NCBI GenBank assembly: GCA_001970855.1
Contig: LSSN01002614.1
Span: 1 to 18,624 of the forward strand
DNA length: 18,624 nt
Reading direction: 5' to 3'
Origin: Smittium culicis
Lineage: Eukaryota; Kickxellomycota; Harpellomycetes; Harpellales; Legeriomycetaceae
A program made the translations under genes and the position numbers. Shown piece after piece: positions 10,801-18,624 of this stretch (position 1 is the first letter of the stretch; every line of letters begins with the position of its first letter). Under the pieces are notes generated by a model. That model did not search any database and was not told the DNA's origin. It was given only the letters and a program-made list of their open reading frames with translations.

Positions 10801-12170
10801 TCCAGCGCTGCATTTATATACTCTAACTTGGGTTACTATGAAGATGCAGTGGATTTGTCACTGATGGTAAATAATTTTATTAATAGTTTGACATTAGTGT
10901 CTAAAATTTTTCTCTTTAACTATAAAATTTATATACACTATAGTCTGGGGACGTAGAATTAGCAATTATGCAAACTACAAACTTGAGAAACAGTAGCGAT
11001 CCATTGAGTAATGTAGGTCTATTATCAGAAACACCATTAGTTTCTACTGGCGGAACTAACGCAATTTCTTCGGTTCAAATGTTTTCAAACGAGCCAACTA
11101 ATGAACGAGAAAAAAGGTTATGGACAAAAATCGCTACTTATGCGCTAATAACTTGTGAAGATTACAATCTTGCTTTATCACTAACAAAAAGAACAAATTT
11201 GCTCAAAATTAAGGACTTGATTAAACTACAGCCCAGCTTTGTAAACATCGACCTTGTCAGAGAGTCTCTTTGCACCTCGCTGGAAGAACAGGAACAAGAG
11301 ATAAAAACCTTATATATGGATATGAATGAGTCAATGAAAAACGCTGGTGTAGTTAGTAAAGAGATATTGGGACTTAATAATAGGTACTCAATTGTGGCAG
11401 AAAATGAAATGTGCATGATTTGTTGTCAACCAGCACTAACTAAGGTCATTTACGTCTTTCCGTGCCAACACATTTTCCATTGTGACTGTTTAACTCGAAA
11501 AGTAAATTTTTTTATTTTACTATACTTTTCTTTTCTTAGTCTTTATATTTACGTTATAAAAATTCAATTTTTATTGCTACTAGAAGTTATAATTATTAAT
11601 CACTGGATTTTCTATTTTTATTATTTTTCTTATCTTTAATTCATTTCATATTTGATATTTTTATTCAGGTTCTTATGGGATCAGTTAGGGTAAATATCAA
11701 AAAGATAAAGAGCCTGCAATACCAATTGGCTAGTATTGGGAAGCAAAGGCGTGAAATGAGGTTGGAGAATATAGGAGGTCTTCTAGTTGATAATGACAAG
11801 AAAAAGCAAACAAAACCAACAAAAAAATCCAGAGCACAAGGTTAGCAAATTCGCATTTATTATTTACAAATATTTGTATTACGAATTCCCTTTTTTTTAA
11901 TTGTTTTTTAGCTTTTTTTTAATATTTTCAGTATCTTTATAAAATGCTCAATGGTCAATAACTTTTTGTATTTTAATTTAAATTATAGAAATTGAGGACT
12001 CTAAGAAAGAAAAGGAATTGATTTCAAGTGAGGTGAAAGTTAGAAAAGAGCTTGACAATTTAGTAGCAAGAGAGTGTATTTTATGTGGCGAAACTAACGT
12101 AAAGTCAATCGGAGTACCCCTTGTTGATATTGATAAGGATTATGACTCTATAATGTCATGGGTATTGTAG
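7817..12170 (+). CDS. VPS18: Vps18/Pep3, RING-H2 core subunit of HOPS and CORVET tethers
   Basis: Twelve exons join in frame into 1068 residues: 7817-7885, 8032-8224, 8319-8473, 8589-9069, 9154-9371, 9442-9801, 9885-10073, 10157-10318, 10399-10866, 10944-11501, 11669-11840 and 11989-12170. All eleven introns are GT-AG; ten end in TAG and one in CAG. Vps18 is a core subunit of the class C complexes that tether endosomal and vacuolar membranes before SNARE fusion. The N-terminal beta-propeller (to about residue 370) includes IFSLEPVEFS and FAWLTSNGVYFG. The alpha-solenoid follows with DVWKIYLEKLNFESALSY, LATWVVEIYL, LDPKKILGLISSHGR and YLLAECLKYNR. The C-terminal RING-H2 has Cys922, Cys925, Cys939, His941, His944, Cys947, Cys1038 and Cys1041; it is split across exons 10-12 with a Lys-rich linker. 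A Ser/Thr/Asn-rich insert of about 45 residues (779-822) follows SGDVELAIMQTTN and is absent from the Vps18 proteins I know. No stop or frame break is visible. Confidence 0.96.
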
Positions 12171-12894
12171 CAAGATAGAAATTTCCACTATAAAGTATGA
12201 GCTACAAATACCGCATTATTCTAATAACGCCAAGTTTTTGAATAAACTATGGTATTCTTTTAGCTAGTGTATTAATTTTTAAATAACTATACTGGTTTCA
12301 TTTATAATATATTAAAAAAATCCAATAAACTCTAATGAATTTCTATTTGTAAATTGATGCCAACTTTTATAAAACTTCAATTATTACCTATATTTATTTT
12401 AATTATATTAATTTTGAGAAAAGTTAACTAAAAATATTCAATTATTTATTTATTGCAATAAATATTAGCTCAATTTCTCTATTGACATATTTTAGTTTTA
12501 AATTAAATTTTAAATTGTTTATTACTATTAACTTAATTTTTCTCATTTTAGTATTAGAAGTTTTTGTACGATCATTGGATAAACGGATTTTCTATAAGCT
12601 AATAAAAAATCATATTAAATCTCAACAGCGAATCACCTATAAAAATGCGAAATTTTTTTTTTTACAAAAAAAATAAAGTTTTGGCCAAAATTTACTGATC
12701 TTTTTTTTTATTATAGTTTTTTTATAACTTGCCAATAATTAAGTCCATGATATAGAAAATTTTAAAAAAAGTAAAAAAAGTGCAATATTCAGCCAACCGC
12801 CAAATTCTAATATTTCCGTTGCTTTTTTTTTTTTTGTTTAGTTTCCCCAAAAAAAAAAACCTTATCAATAAAAAAAAGAAATAAAAAGAAACGA
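12171..12894. other. Very AT-rich intergenic region with long homopolymer runs
   Basis: No gene seen. One line counted by hand (12721-12780) has 11 G+C in 60. Poly-T and poly-A runs become longer toward the next gene (12651-12662, 12822-12835, 12849-12859), giving a T-tract then A-tract arrangement just before the ATG at 12895, typical of nucleosome-depleted fungal promoters. The T-tract ending in tttag at 12841 could also be a 3' splice site for an unseen 5' exon. Confidence 0.55.
12241..12246 (+). terminator. Candidate poly(A) signal for VPS18
   Basis: AATAAA lies 71 nt after the VPS18 stop, a plausible distance for a cleavage and polyadenylation signal. Because the region is so AT-rich, the hexamer could occur by chance. 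Confidence 0.35.
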
Positions 12895-13824
12895 ATGGGA
12901 GCTAGCGAAACGACAAATCAGCCGATCCAGGTATTTACGTCCTCGGCGCACAAGTATATCCGCATCGTCAAGTTCTGCTCGCTGTCAACGTCGCTCATGT
13001 CAGTGTCGCTGAGCGCAGGGCTTGCCGCATGCAGCCTGCTGGATCTGCCGCTAGCTTTCGGCAGCGTTACGAGTGGCGCGCTGCCGATGACGGGGCTGTT
13101 CATGGGCACTGTGGCAAGCGTCGGCATGACATCGGTTATTGGCGCGCTGTTCAGGCCGTTCGTTACCGGGATCCTGGTCGAGCGGCAAAGTATCAGCGAT
13201 GGCAGCAGTGCGAAGCCTGCCGATCATGGCGAACTAAAATCGGCGGTGCCGGAAAGCAGCAGCGCCGCGCATGCGGGAACTGGGCCGGCAAGTGGGACTA
13301 CGTTGCCGAGTTTCAGCCAAATCAGGCAGAGCTCAGCGGCAGCACCAGATTCCGACGCCACCGCGAATAAAAGCGATGGCGCTGCTTTTGCGCGATCCGA
13401 TTTTATTAGCTACACACACGAAGACGCGAACTACACGAACACGATCAGCGTGGGCCCGTTCATGATTGATGGGAACAAGAGCTACATAACACTCAACAAA
13501 TCGTCAAATCTCATCTTGCTTACGCCATCGCTCAGCGGAATCTCGCATAAGCGAACGTGCGTGCAGATCGGCAACCTGAAGATGTGCGGCCGCGACAAGT
13601 TCTTCAAGACGTGGGAGCTTGCTGATACAACTATCACTCCGAAGCTGACGCAATTGGTTTCTGGAGCTGATGAAAGTTTCAGCGAGCGGATAAATCGCAG
13701 CTTTTTCAATAGGATCTTTGGCGTTTCGACTAAAGAACTCGAAGATTTCACTGTTATTTGGAGGCTGGCGTCAACTCACCAAGAACGCCAAGTTATGTCT
13801 CAGATTGTTAAACTAATCAACTGA
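12895..13824 (+). CDS. GC-rich single-exon gene for a TMEM70/TMEM186-like membrane protein
   Basis: A 309-residue frame. Residues 21-49 (YIRIVKFCSLSTSLMSVSLS...) and 63-86 form two hydrophobic segments separated by a short loop and followed by RPFVTGI. This matches the TMEM70/TMEM186-like family: a basic R-x-x-K-FSLST entry, a two-helix hairpin, then KPYV-like. A Ser/Ala/Pro-rich low-complexity linker spans about 100-165. The C-terminal domain contains FFKTWEL (236-242), similar to the FxTWEL found in fungal relatives. Family members are mitochondrial inner-membrane proteins; TMEM70 helps ATP synthase and complex I assembly. No mitochondrial presequence precedes helix 1 here (only 20 residues), so an upstream exon may be missing. 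Composition is odd: 13021-13080 is 39/60 G+C, falling to 26/60 at 13681-13740, against about 18% just upstream. Coding evidence is strong (long frame, GC contrast, sharp edges); family call is moderate. Confidence 0.7.
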   Translation: MGASETTNQPIQVFTSSAHKYIRIVKFCSLSTSLMSVSLSAGLAACSLLDLPLAFGSVTSGALPMTGLFMGTVASVGMTSVIGALFRPFVTGILVERQSISDGSSAKPADHGELKSAVPESSSAAHAGTGPASGTTLPSFSQIRQSSAAAPDSDATANKSDGAAFARSDFISYTHEDANYTNTISVGPFMIDGNKSYITLNKSSNLILLTPSLSGISHKRTCVQIGNLKMCGRDKFFKTWELADTTITPKLTQLVSGADESFSERINRSFFNRIFGVSTKELEDFTVIWRLASTHQERQVMSQIVKLIN

Positions 13825-14184
13825 ATATCAGCTATATATTTTTAGTTTAAGACACTATAGAAACAAAGCGGGATGGTCAACATTCTAATTTTTTTTTAAT
13901 CTTATTTGTTTTTTTCATCAATATTTTTTGTAGTTTTTACCCAGACTGCGTTAATAGCTAAGCTCTTGACCAAATTTTAGATGAGAAAAAGCTAGTCGTA
14001 AAATACTTCTTTATTTCTACAGTTTATAGATTTTATTTTTAAAAAACACATCGCATAAATCAAGACAACTTATTTCAATATTTTTTAGATCAATAAACAT
14101 TTTAAATTATAAAACTAAATTTCATTTTATTTTATTGAAACTTTGCAACAAATCGTAATAATATATTGCGATATAAATTAAAAT
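13825..14184. other. Convergent 3' intergenic region
   Basis: About 360 bp between the stop codons of the TMEM70-like gene (plus) and the type II membrane protein gene (minus). AT-rich; it holds the 3' ends of both transcripts and nothing else I can recognise. Confidence 0.6.
14131..14136 (-). terminator. Candidate poly(A) signal for the type II membrane protein gene
   Basis: AATAAA on the minus strand lies 49 nt beyond the TAA stop at 14187-14185, within an AATAAAATAAAA run. The distance is suitable; chance occurrence is possible in this AT-rich spacer. Confidence 0.4.
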
Positions 14185-15891
14185 TTAGACGAAAAGCAAG
14201 GTGGCGTTTCCTTTGAGTGAGCCAACCATAATCTTATTATTAGATGTAGGTGGGTCAGCTGGGGCTTTATGGGTGTTATAGTGGAATCCAGACATAGAGC
14301 GAGGCTTTGAGTCGTCAAACACGATTGAACCTGATTTTCCGACTTGCTCAACATTAGTTTTTGCAAGAAGAGAGCCTACTCTGAAATCTCCGACATAGCT
14401 GTCAGACATTTGAATGTTTATGTTACCCATAACAGAGTCAGCAATGAATTTCGAGTCTGTTTCTTGAGTGGGGGTTTTTGGTAGAGAAAGTTGTAAGTCG
14501 ATAGTTGCGTTAACTGAATGAACTTTGAGAGATTCAGCAATGGTCATTGATCCAGAAATGCTTCCGTGAGCGAGGTTGGATGAAAATTTGTCAGCTGATA
14601 GGTTAGTAAAGCTAGCATCTGTGTGTACAGAAGCAAGGTACATGTCTTTGAAGTGAACATTCTGCAAAACTTCTTTTTGGATAACCAAATTACCGGTGAT
14701 GAAAGTGTTATAGAAAGAAATTTCTTTAATAGTTTTAGGAATTTTCAAAACAGAAGTTGTAACAATGCAATCGCCTTTATTGAGTTTAGTGAAGCACTTG
14801 AGGGTGTATTTGGCATTACCGTCTGATTTCAAAGATTGAACAACCTTGACTTTTTTGAATAACAATGGGTCAGAGTATTTTACGTCAATATCGATTGAAG
14901 CCTGTTTTTCATTTGTGTAAACAACTTTGACGTTGGAGTACATAAGACCATATGAATTCAAGTGAATTTTATCAAAGCTGGAATCAATGGGGAAAGTATA
15001 TCCTTCGCCTTCAAATGGTGCGATGCATGAACCGTCAGTTGTGTCAGCATTTTCTTTCATGTTTTCATACAAGAATATATCTGAGACATTTTTACCTTCT
15101 TTAACCGAGTGATATTTATTTTTTGAAGATTGTTTGACCTTATTGATCGCATCAGCAAATTTAGTATTCTCGCCTTTATTGAGGGTATAAATCTTGTTCT
15201 TTGGGGTGGACTTGCTATCTTTTCCCCAAGAATTGATGTGTTTATTATTTTCATAGTGACCTTTATGATATGAATGATGGTTTCCATGGCGCCACCCTTT
15301 ATTTCCTAAGCGGTGCTTAACTTTTCTGAAGAACCTGGAGACAGATTTGCCTATTTTATTCTTAAACCAAGATTTAAAAGTGCCAATCTTATTATTTGTG
15401 CTTTTTATTTTACTATAATCATGGACATTTTTTAATTCTTCTTTGAAGGAATCTTGGATAGAGTATTTTCCTTCAGGGACTAGGAAGTATGGGACGGAAT
15501 CCAGGTCGTAATTTTTTAATTCATCGAAGTTGGATTCAGGGTAGATAGAATTGTATTGAGGGATGTGGTTTGAAAATAAACAAGATTTGAAGCCGTTTGT
15601 GGCAGCAAAAGAAATAATATAGACCGAAGCTAACGAGAATAAAACTAAGAGAGTTTTAAAAGCGTTGGATTTGAATAGTCGACAATTTCTTGATTGAGAA
15701 ATAGGAGCAGCAGGAATCAAACTTTCTTCGTCCTGTTTAGTGCTGTCGCTTAACAGCTTTGCATTAACGGTGTCGTCTAAATAATATTAATATGTTGAAG
15801 AAATGAGTCAAAAGTTGTTTAGATTATTTAGGTATAGCGTAGCTTTTTATTTTTTAGCAAAGAAGTGTGACTTACTAGTTTCAGAGTTCAT
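14185..15891 (-). CDS. Two-exon type II membrane protein with beta-repeat, adhesin-like ectodomain
   Basis: Exon 1 (15876-15891, only 16 nt) encodes MNSET plus one base. A gtaagt donor and a tatttag acceptor bound a 99-nt intron (15777-15875), and exon 2 (14185-15776) continues in frame to 535 residues. The exon-2 frame has no ATG before the membrane segment (next Met at about residue 245), which favours this start. Residues 7-45 are a cytoplasmic tail; 46-65 (FKTLLVLFSLASVYIISFAA) form a signal-anchor helix with basic residues before it, so the rest should be extracytoplasmic. About 125-200 is highly basic, Lys/His/Asn-rich low complexity. From about 260 to the end, short beta-strand repeats (GNLVIQKEVLQ, GSISGSMTIAESLKV, GNINIQMSDSYVGDF) resemble the beta-helix or DUF4097-like putative-adhesin proteins found behind signal anchors in many fungi. 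Function unknown; cell-surface or wall association is an inference. Confidence 0.8.
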
Positions 15892-16390
15892 TGGAACGTG
15901 AATAGGTTAGATAGCAGAGTACAAATAAAAAAATAAATAGTACAAAATTGAGCGTATAAATAGTACTGAGCTTTGTTGAAAAAATGAATGTAGATAAAAC
16001 GTAAGAATTAGCGATATAGAGACTTTTATATAGAGAAAATTAGAATTGAGATAATTAGAAGGCTAGATTTGTTTTTTTCAGGCGCAATTATTCTAAGCGT
16101 CGGATTAAGTAGCTATTTATACGAAATATAATTTAATGTAGCCACAATTTGTAAAGACTGGGAAACACTGCAATAAAAACCTAGTAAATAAAACGCTACT
16201 CCTTGGCAGCCTGAATAAACATGAGCATCTATTGGATAATCAATTGGCGGACATTATAATTTCAAGCTTGAGACTTTTTTGTTATGGATTTTACTCGCTA
16301 CACATCGCATGTCAAAATAAAATACCAGACCCGAATTCTACTCGCCGCTATAGCTTTTGCGTTCATGCCTTAGCTTTTCTTTCCCGGGAA
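15892..16390. other. Upstream region of the type II membrane protein gene, no other gene seen
   Basis: About 0.5 kb upstream of the minus-strand start codon. It should contain that gene's promoter. An open frame from 16232 begins with TTG, not ATG, and ends inside the tandem repeat; I do not treat it as a gene. Confidence 0.5.
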
Positions 16391-16499
16391 GACAGCTTTT
16401 CTAAAGCAGGCTAAATTAGACAGTCTTTTCGAGCAGGTTAAATTGGACAGTCTTTTCAAGTAGGTTAAATTAGTCAGCCCTTCGAAGCGTGCTAAATTA
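16391..16499 (+). repeat. Four-unit imperfect 27-bp tandem repeat
   Basis: Units are 16391-16418 (28 bp), 16419-16445, 16446-16472 and 16473-16499 (27 bp each). The pattern is G-A/T-CAG, then a T-rich centre, then an AG-containing turn, ending in G-G/C-TTAAATT or GCTAAATT. Units 2 and 3 are nearly identical; 1 and 4 are more diverged. Unit length is a multiple of three in all but the first, and the array sits in a locally GC-richer patch. Confidence 0.85.
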
Positions 16500-16559
16500 G
16501 AACCAGCTCAGGTTCAGGCAGAGACAAAACCTCGCCATAATCACAGATTTGCTGATTAA
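16401..16559 (+). pseudogene. Possible coding relic spanning the tandem repeat
   Basis: In the frame beginning CTA 16401, the repeats read as nine-residue units of the form QAKLDSLFE, QVKLDSLFK, then VKLVSPSKR, followed by AKLEPAQVQAETKPRHNHR and a TAA at 16557-16559. One TAG (16461-16463) stands where the previous unit has CAG, a single C-to-T difference. The amphipathic, charged text and the repeat register look like the remains of a coiled-coil or gag-like coding segment. No homologue is recognised and no start or flanking exons were found, so this is a weak call. Confidence 0.25.
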
Positions 16560-17230
16560 TATCAATTCTCAATGCTTTTGTCACAAAAAACTAGGCTTGA
16601 ATTTACACCAAAACGCTAATAATAAAACCATGTCACACCGATATAATTCGTACACAGAAAGATAGCCATCTTAGTCAATCATAAACAAATATTTAAATGT
16701 CTTACATGAAACTGAATCTTATTGGACGGATCCACTTTCAGCTCAGAAACAAATGTCGTCTCCAAGCCACTTTAACCCGATTTGACCTTTTATCCTATAA
16801 TCTCTGATTTGCACCCTTAGTTGGAACACTTTTGGTTGCATGAATCCGTCTCCCAAACAAAAAATATAATATATGATTTTTTGTCTATTTAAGTCTGGGG
16901 TTGACTTTAAATAAGTACCAACTAGTAAAGGTCAATTATATGCTGCGGGAATCAAATCTCGATTAGTTTAGACTCCAATACTTACAAATTTCAAGAAAAA
17001 TCTTAATTATCCGCTTGCTCCCAAACTGTGCATTCCAAGAAAACTCCCCCTTTAGCCCTTTCAATCTTTATCTGTTTTTTATACGACAAACTCTCTTATG
17101 CTCAACTTCTTACTTGCATAAATCCTTCCCGTTAAGCCTATGTATACTGGATCCTAGCTGTGAATTTATACGTGTGAAATCGGTATTTTTAATTTGGTAG
17201 CTCGATATTATCTAGTCTCCAGAATATCGA
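16560..17230. other. Unassigned region with no supported gene
   Basis: About 670 bp between the two repeat structures. Slightly less AT-rich than other spacers, with scattered short open frames lacking ATG starts (for example 17015-17200, starting TTG). It may be degraded mobile-element sequence, but I could not recognise any transposon or retroelement protein on either strand. Confidence 0.4.
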
Positions 17231-17456
17231 TAAATTTATCCATTATATGGGATATTCTTCGGAGAAGCGGAACTTTTTTTCTTAGAAATTCTATTTGCTA
17301 ATATGAATTAGGGTAAACTATTGGTTGTATCAGTTAAACCATTCGATGATAAATTCTAAATTTAATTATACATAAAAGTAATGCTACAAAGTAGGAAAAA
17401 CTTGATGGCAAAAGTTCCGCCCCTCCAAATATTCTCCCATATAACTAAATATTTTA
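17231..17456. repeat. Imperfect inverted repeat pair, MITE-like or two opposed repeat copies
   Basis: Arm 1 (17231-17277) and the reverse complement of arm 2 (17410-17456) align over 47 bp without gaps, with 35 identities counted by hand. The shared blocks are TTATATGGGA and GCGGAACTTTT. A 132-bp spacer separates the arms. Identity is best at the inner ends, unlike most terminal inverted repeats, so this may be two opposed copies of a repeat and not one transposon. No clear target-site duplication was seen. Confidence 0.65.
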
Positions 17457-18624
17457 GTAATATAAAATGTAATACTCGATTATTCTTCACAAATATCTAT
17501 CTAAATTTGTATTTTTTTGAATTCTTCAGCAACAGCTGACAGCTAAGCATATTTTCTGTTTAAATTTATAATCTTTATTCTAAAACAAACATCGAAATGA
17601 GCCCAGTCACAATTCCTCCTTGCTGCATGGTTTTGGGATATATAAAACATCCAACCGCTCGTGTAAAAATTGATTATACAAATATTTATTCAAATATTTG
17701 CTCTGTTTATAAAGTCAAAAAATTAAATTAACCCTTTCCCGGGCGGTAGATCAAAAATGGCCTTTTTCAAAAATGAGCGTTCCTGTTCAGCAGACTAAAA
17801 ATAGTCTACCAAAATCAAATATCCTTTTTAATTTTTATATTTTATTCGCCAGATATTTTTGTTTTTTTTTACCATTACAAACTGTTACAAATAGCAATTA
17901 AAACCGCTCAATTAAAATGATTAAATTAAAGCAAAAAAAAATTAGACTGTAATGTGTTTGGGCTTTGAATTTTATAACTCTGCAAATGATTGTTAAGAAA
18001 AATATTTCTTACTAGAAATTGTTCTGGGTAAAACTGGTAATAATAAAAAAAAGATATAATCTGTTAATAAAATAAATGAAATAAGAGCTTTTTACTATGA
18101 GTCTAATTTGATTGAGCTTAGAACTAAAAAAACTATATTATTACCATACCATTTACTATAGCATATAATTTCGATTTATGTATTTTATTATTCTGATAAA
18201 TCAAATATTTATGATTTAATTAGCTGAACCTTTTAATTAGTGTGCTTGGCTAGTTAATATTTATTGAGCTTAGAATGTTTTTATTTAGTGCAAGGAGAAA
18301 AAATGAAAGTCATTTTGAAGAGGGTAACATTACTTTAGAGTTATAAATAATTACGGTAATACTAATAAAAATCATAATTAGGTTTGAGGTGATATATACC
18401 TTTTATTAGCTATATTTAAGAAATTTATTTAATTATAAAAGCACTTAGAATGATTATTTTAACTAAAAACATGAAATTGATATAAATATTGTTAAAAGAA
18501 AAAAAGTGCCATAAAAGTGAGTGCACGCTGCCTTATGAAAAATGATTCAATCCACACCCATCAAAAACAACTCGGGAAAAACATAAAAATAAAAAGTGCT
18601 ATAATTGTTAAGTGGAAATAAATA
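17457..18624. other. AT-rich right-end region without a supported gene
   Basis: About 1.2 kb without a recognisable gene. It contains a short ATG frame (from 17597, 45 codons) of no known family, a TTAA-CCC motif at 17728-17746, and a small perfect hairpin, AGACTA/TAGTCT with a four-base loop, at 17792-17807. The last few hundred bases are very AT-rich with scattered short direct repeats only. Confidence 0.45.
17728..17746 (+). mobile_element. Possible piggyBac-like transposon end (single end only)
   Basis: TTAA is followed by CCCTTTCCCGGGCGG, a GC-rich block that stands out in its AT-rich setting. piggyBac-type elements insert at TTAA and many begin with CCCTTTG or CCCTAG. The matching inverted end (block followed by TTAA) is not in the window and no transposase was found, so this is only a suggestion. 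Confidence 0.2.

Noticed and set aside
12918..13751. Alternative frames on both strands within the GC-rich gene
   Set aside because: GC-rich sequence has few stops, so long shadow frames are expected; only the 309-residue frame shows membrane helices and family motifs.
16232..16414. Plus-strand open frame of 60 codons before the tandem repeat
   Set aside because: It begins with TTG, ends in the first repeat unit in a different frame from the coding-like one, and has no recognisable domain.
16919..16975. cgggaatcaaatctcg resembling a tRNA T-arm
   Set aside because: The loop is six bases, the D and anticodon arms are absent, and the spacing to an acceptor-like partner is far too short.
18495..18615. 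Short direct repeat aaaaagtgccata / aaaaagtgctata near the right end
   Set aside because: Only about 13 bp and mostly A/T, so it is readily explained by chance in this composition.

Overview
The window is nuclear DNA from an AT-rich eukaryote, most likely a fungus. Support for this comes from a mitochondrial Hsp78-type ClpB without the ClpB N-domain, a fungal-style ZIFL-type major facilitator, a MED9-like Mediator subunit, and many short GT-AG introns (55-170 nt), nearly all ending in TAG. Very low GC, mixed intron-rich and intronless genes and a type II membrane protein with a beta-repeat ectodomain would suit an early-diverging lineage such as the Kickxellomycotina (Harpellales). That placement is inference; no rRNA or other phylogenetic marker is present.

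Layout. HSP78 runs on the minus strand from 2465 off the left edge and appears intronless. After about 1.3 kb with no recognisable gene, 3744-5759 (+) holds a decayed ZIFL-type MFS transporter with several stops and at least one frameshift. After another 0.9 kb without a gene, a small three-exon MED9-like gene (6658-7101, minus) lies divergently from a complete twelve-exon VPS18/PEP3 (7817-12170, plus). A strikingly GC-rich single-exon gene for a TMEM70/TMEM186-like membrane protein follows (12895-13824, plus). It is convergent with a two-exon gene for a type II, adhesin-like membrane protein (14185-15891, minus). The last 2.7 kb (15892-18624) has no supported gene. It contains a 27-bp tandem repeat with a coding-like register, a pair of imperfect inverted 47-bp repeats, and a TTAA-CCC motif reminiscent of piggyBac-type transposon ends, so it looks like a repeat or relic zone.

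The genes do not form one pathway. Hsp78 and the TMEM70-like protein point to mitochondria, VPS18 to HOPS/CORVET tethering at endosome and vacuole, and MED9 to RNA polymerase II transcription. I found no convincing new multi-gene system. The most informative observations are the transporter pseudogene, the GC island around the TMEM70-like gene, the two genes recovered only by splicing (MED9-like, and the 16-nt first exon of the adhesin-like gene), and the repeats at the right end.
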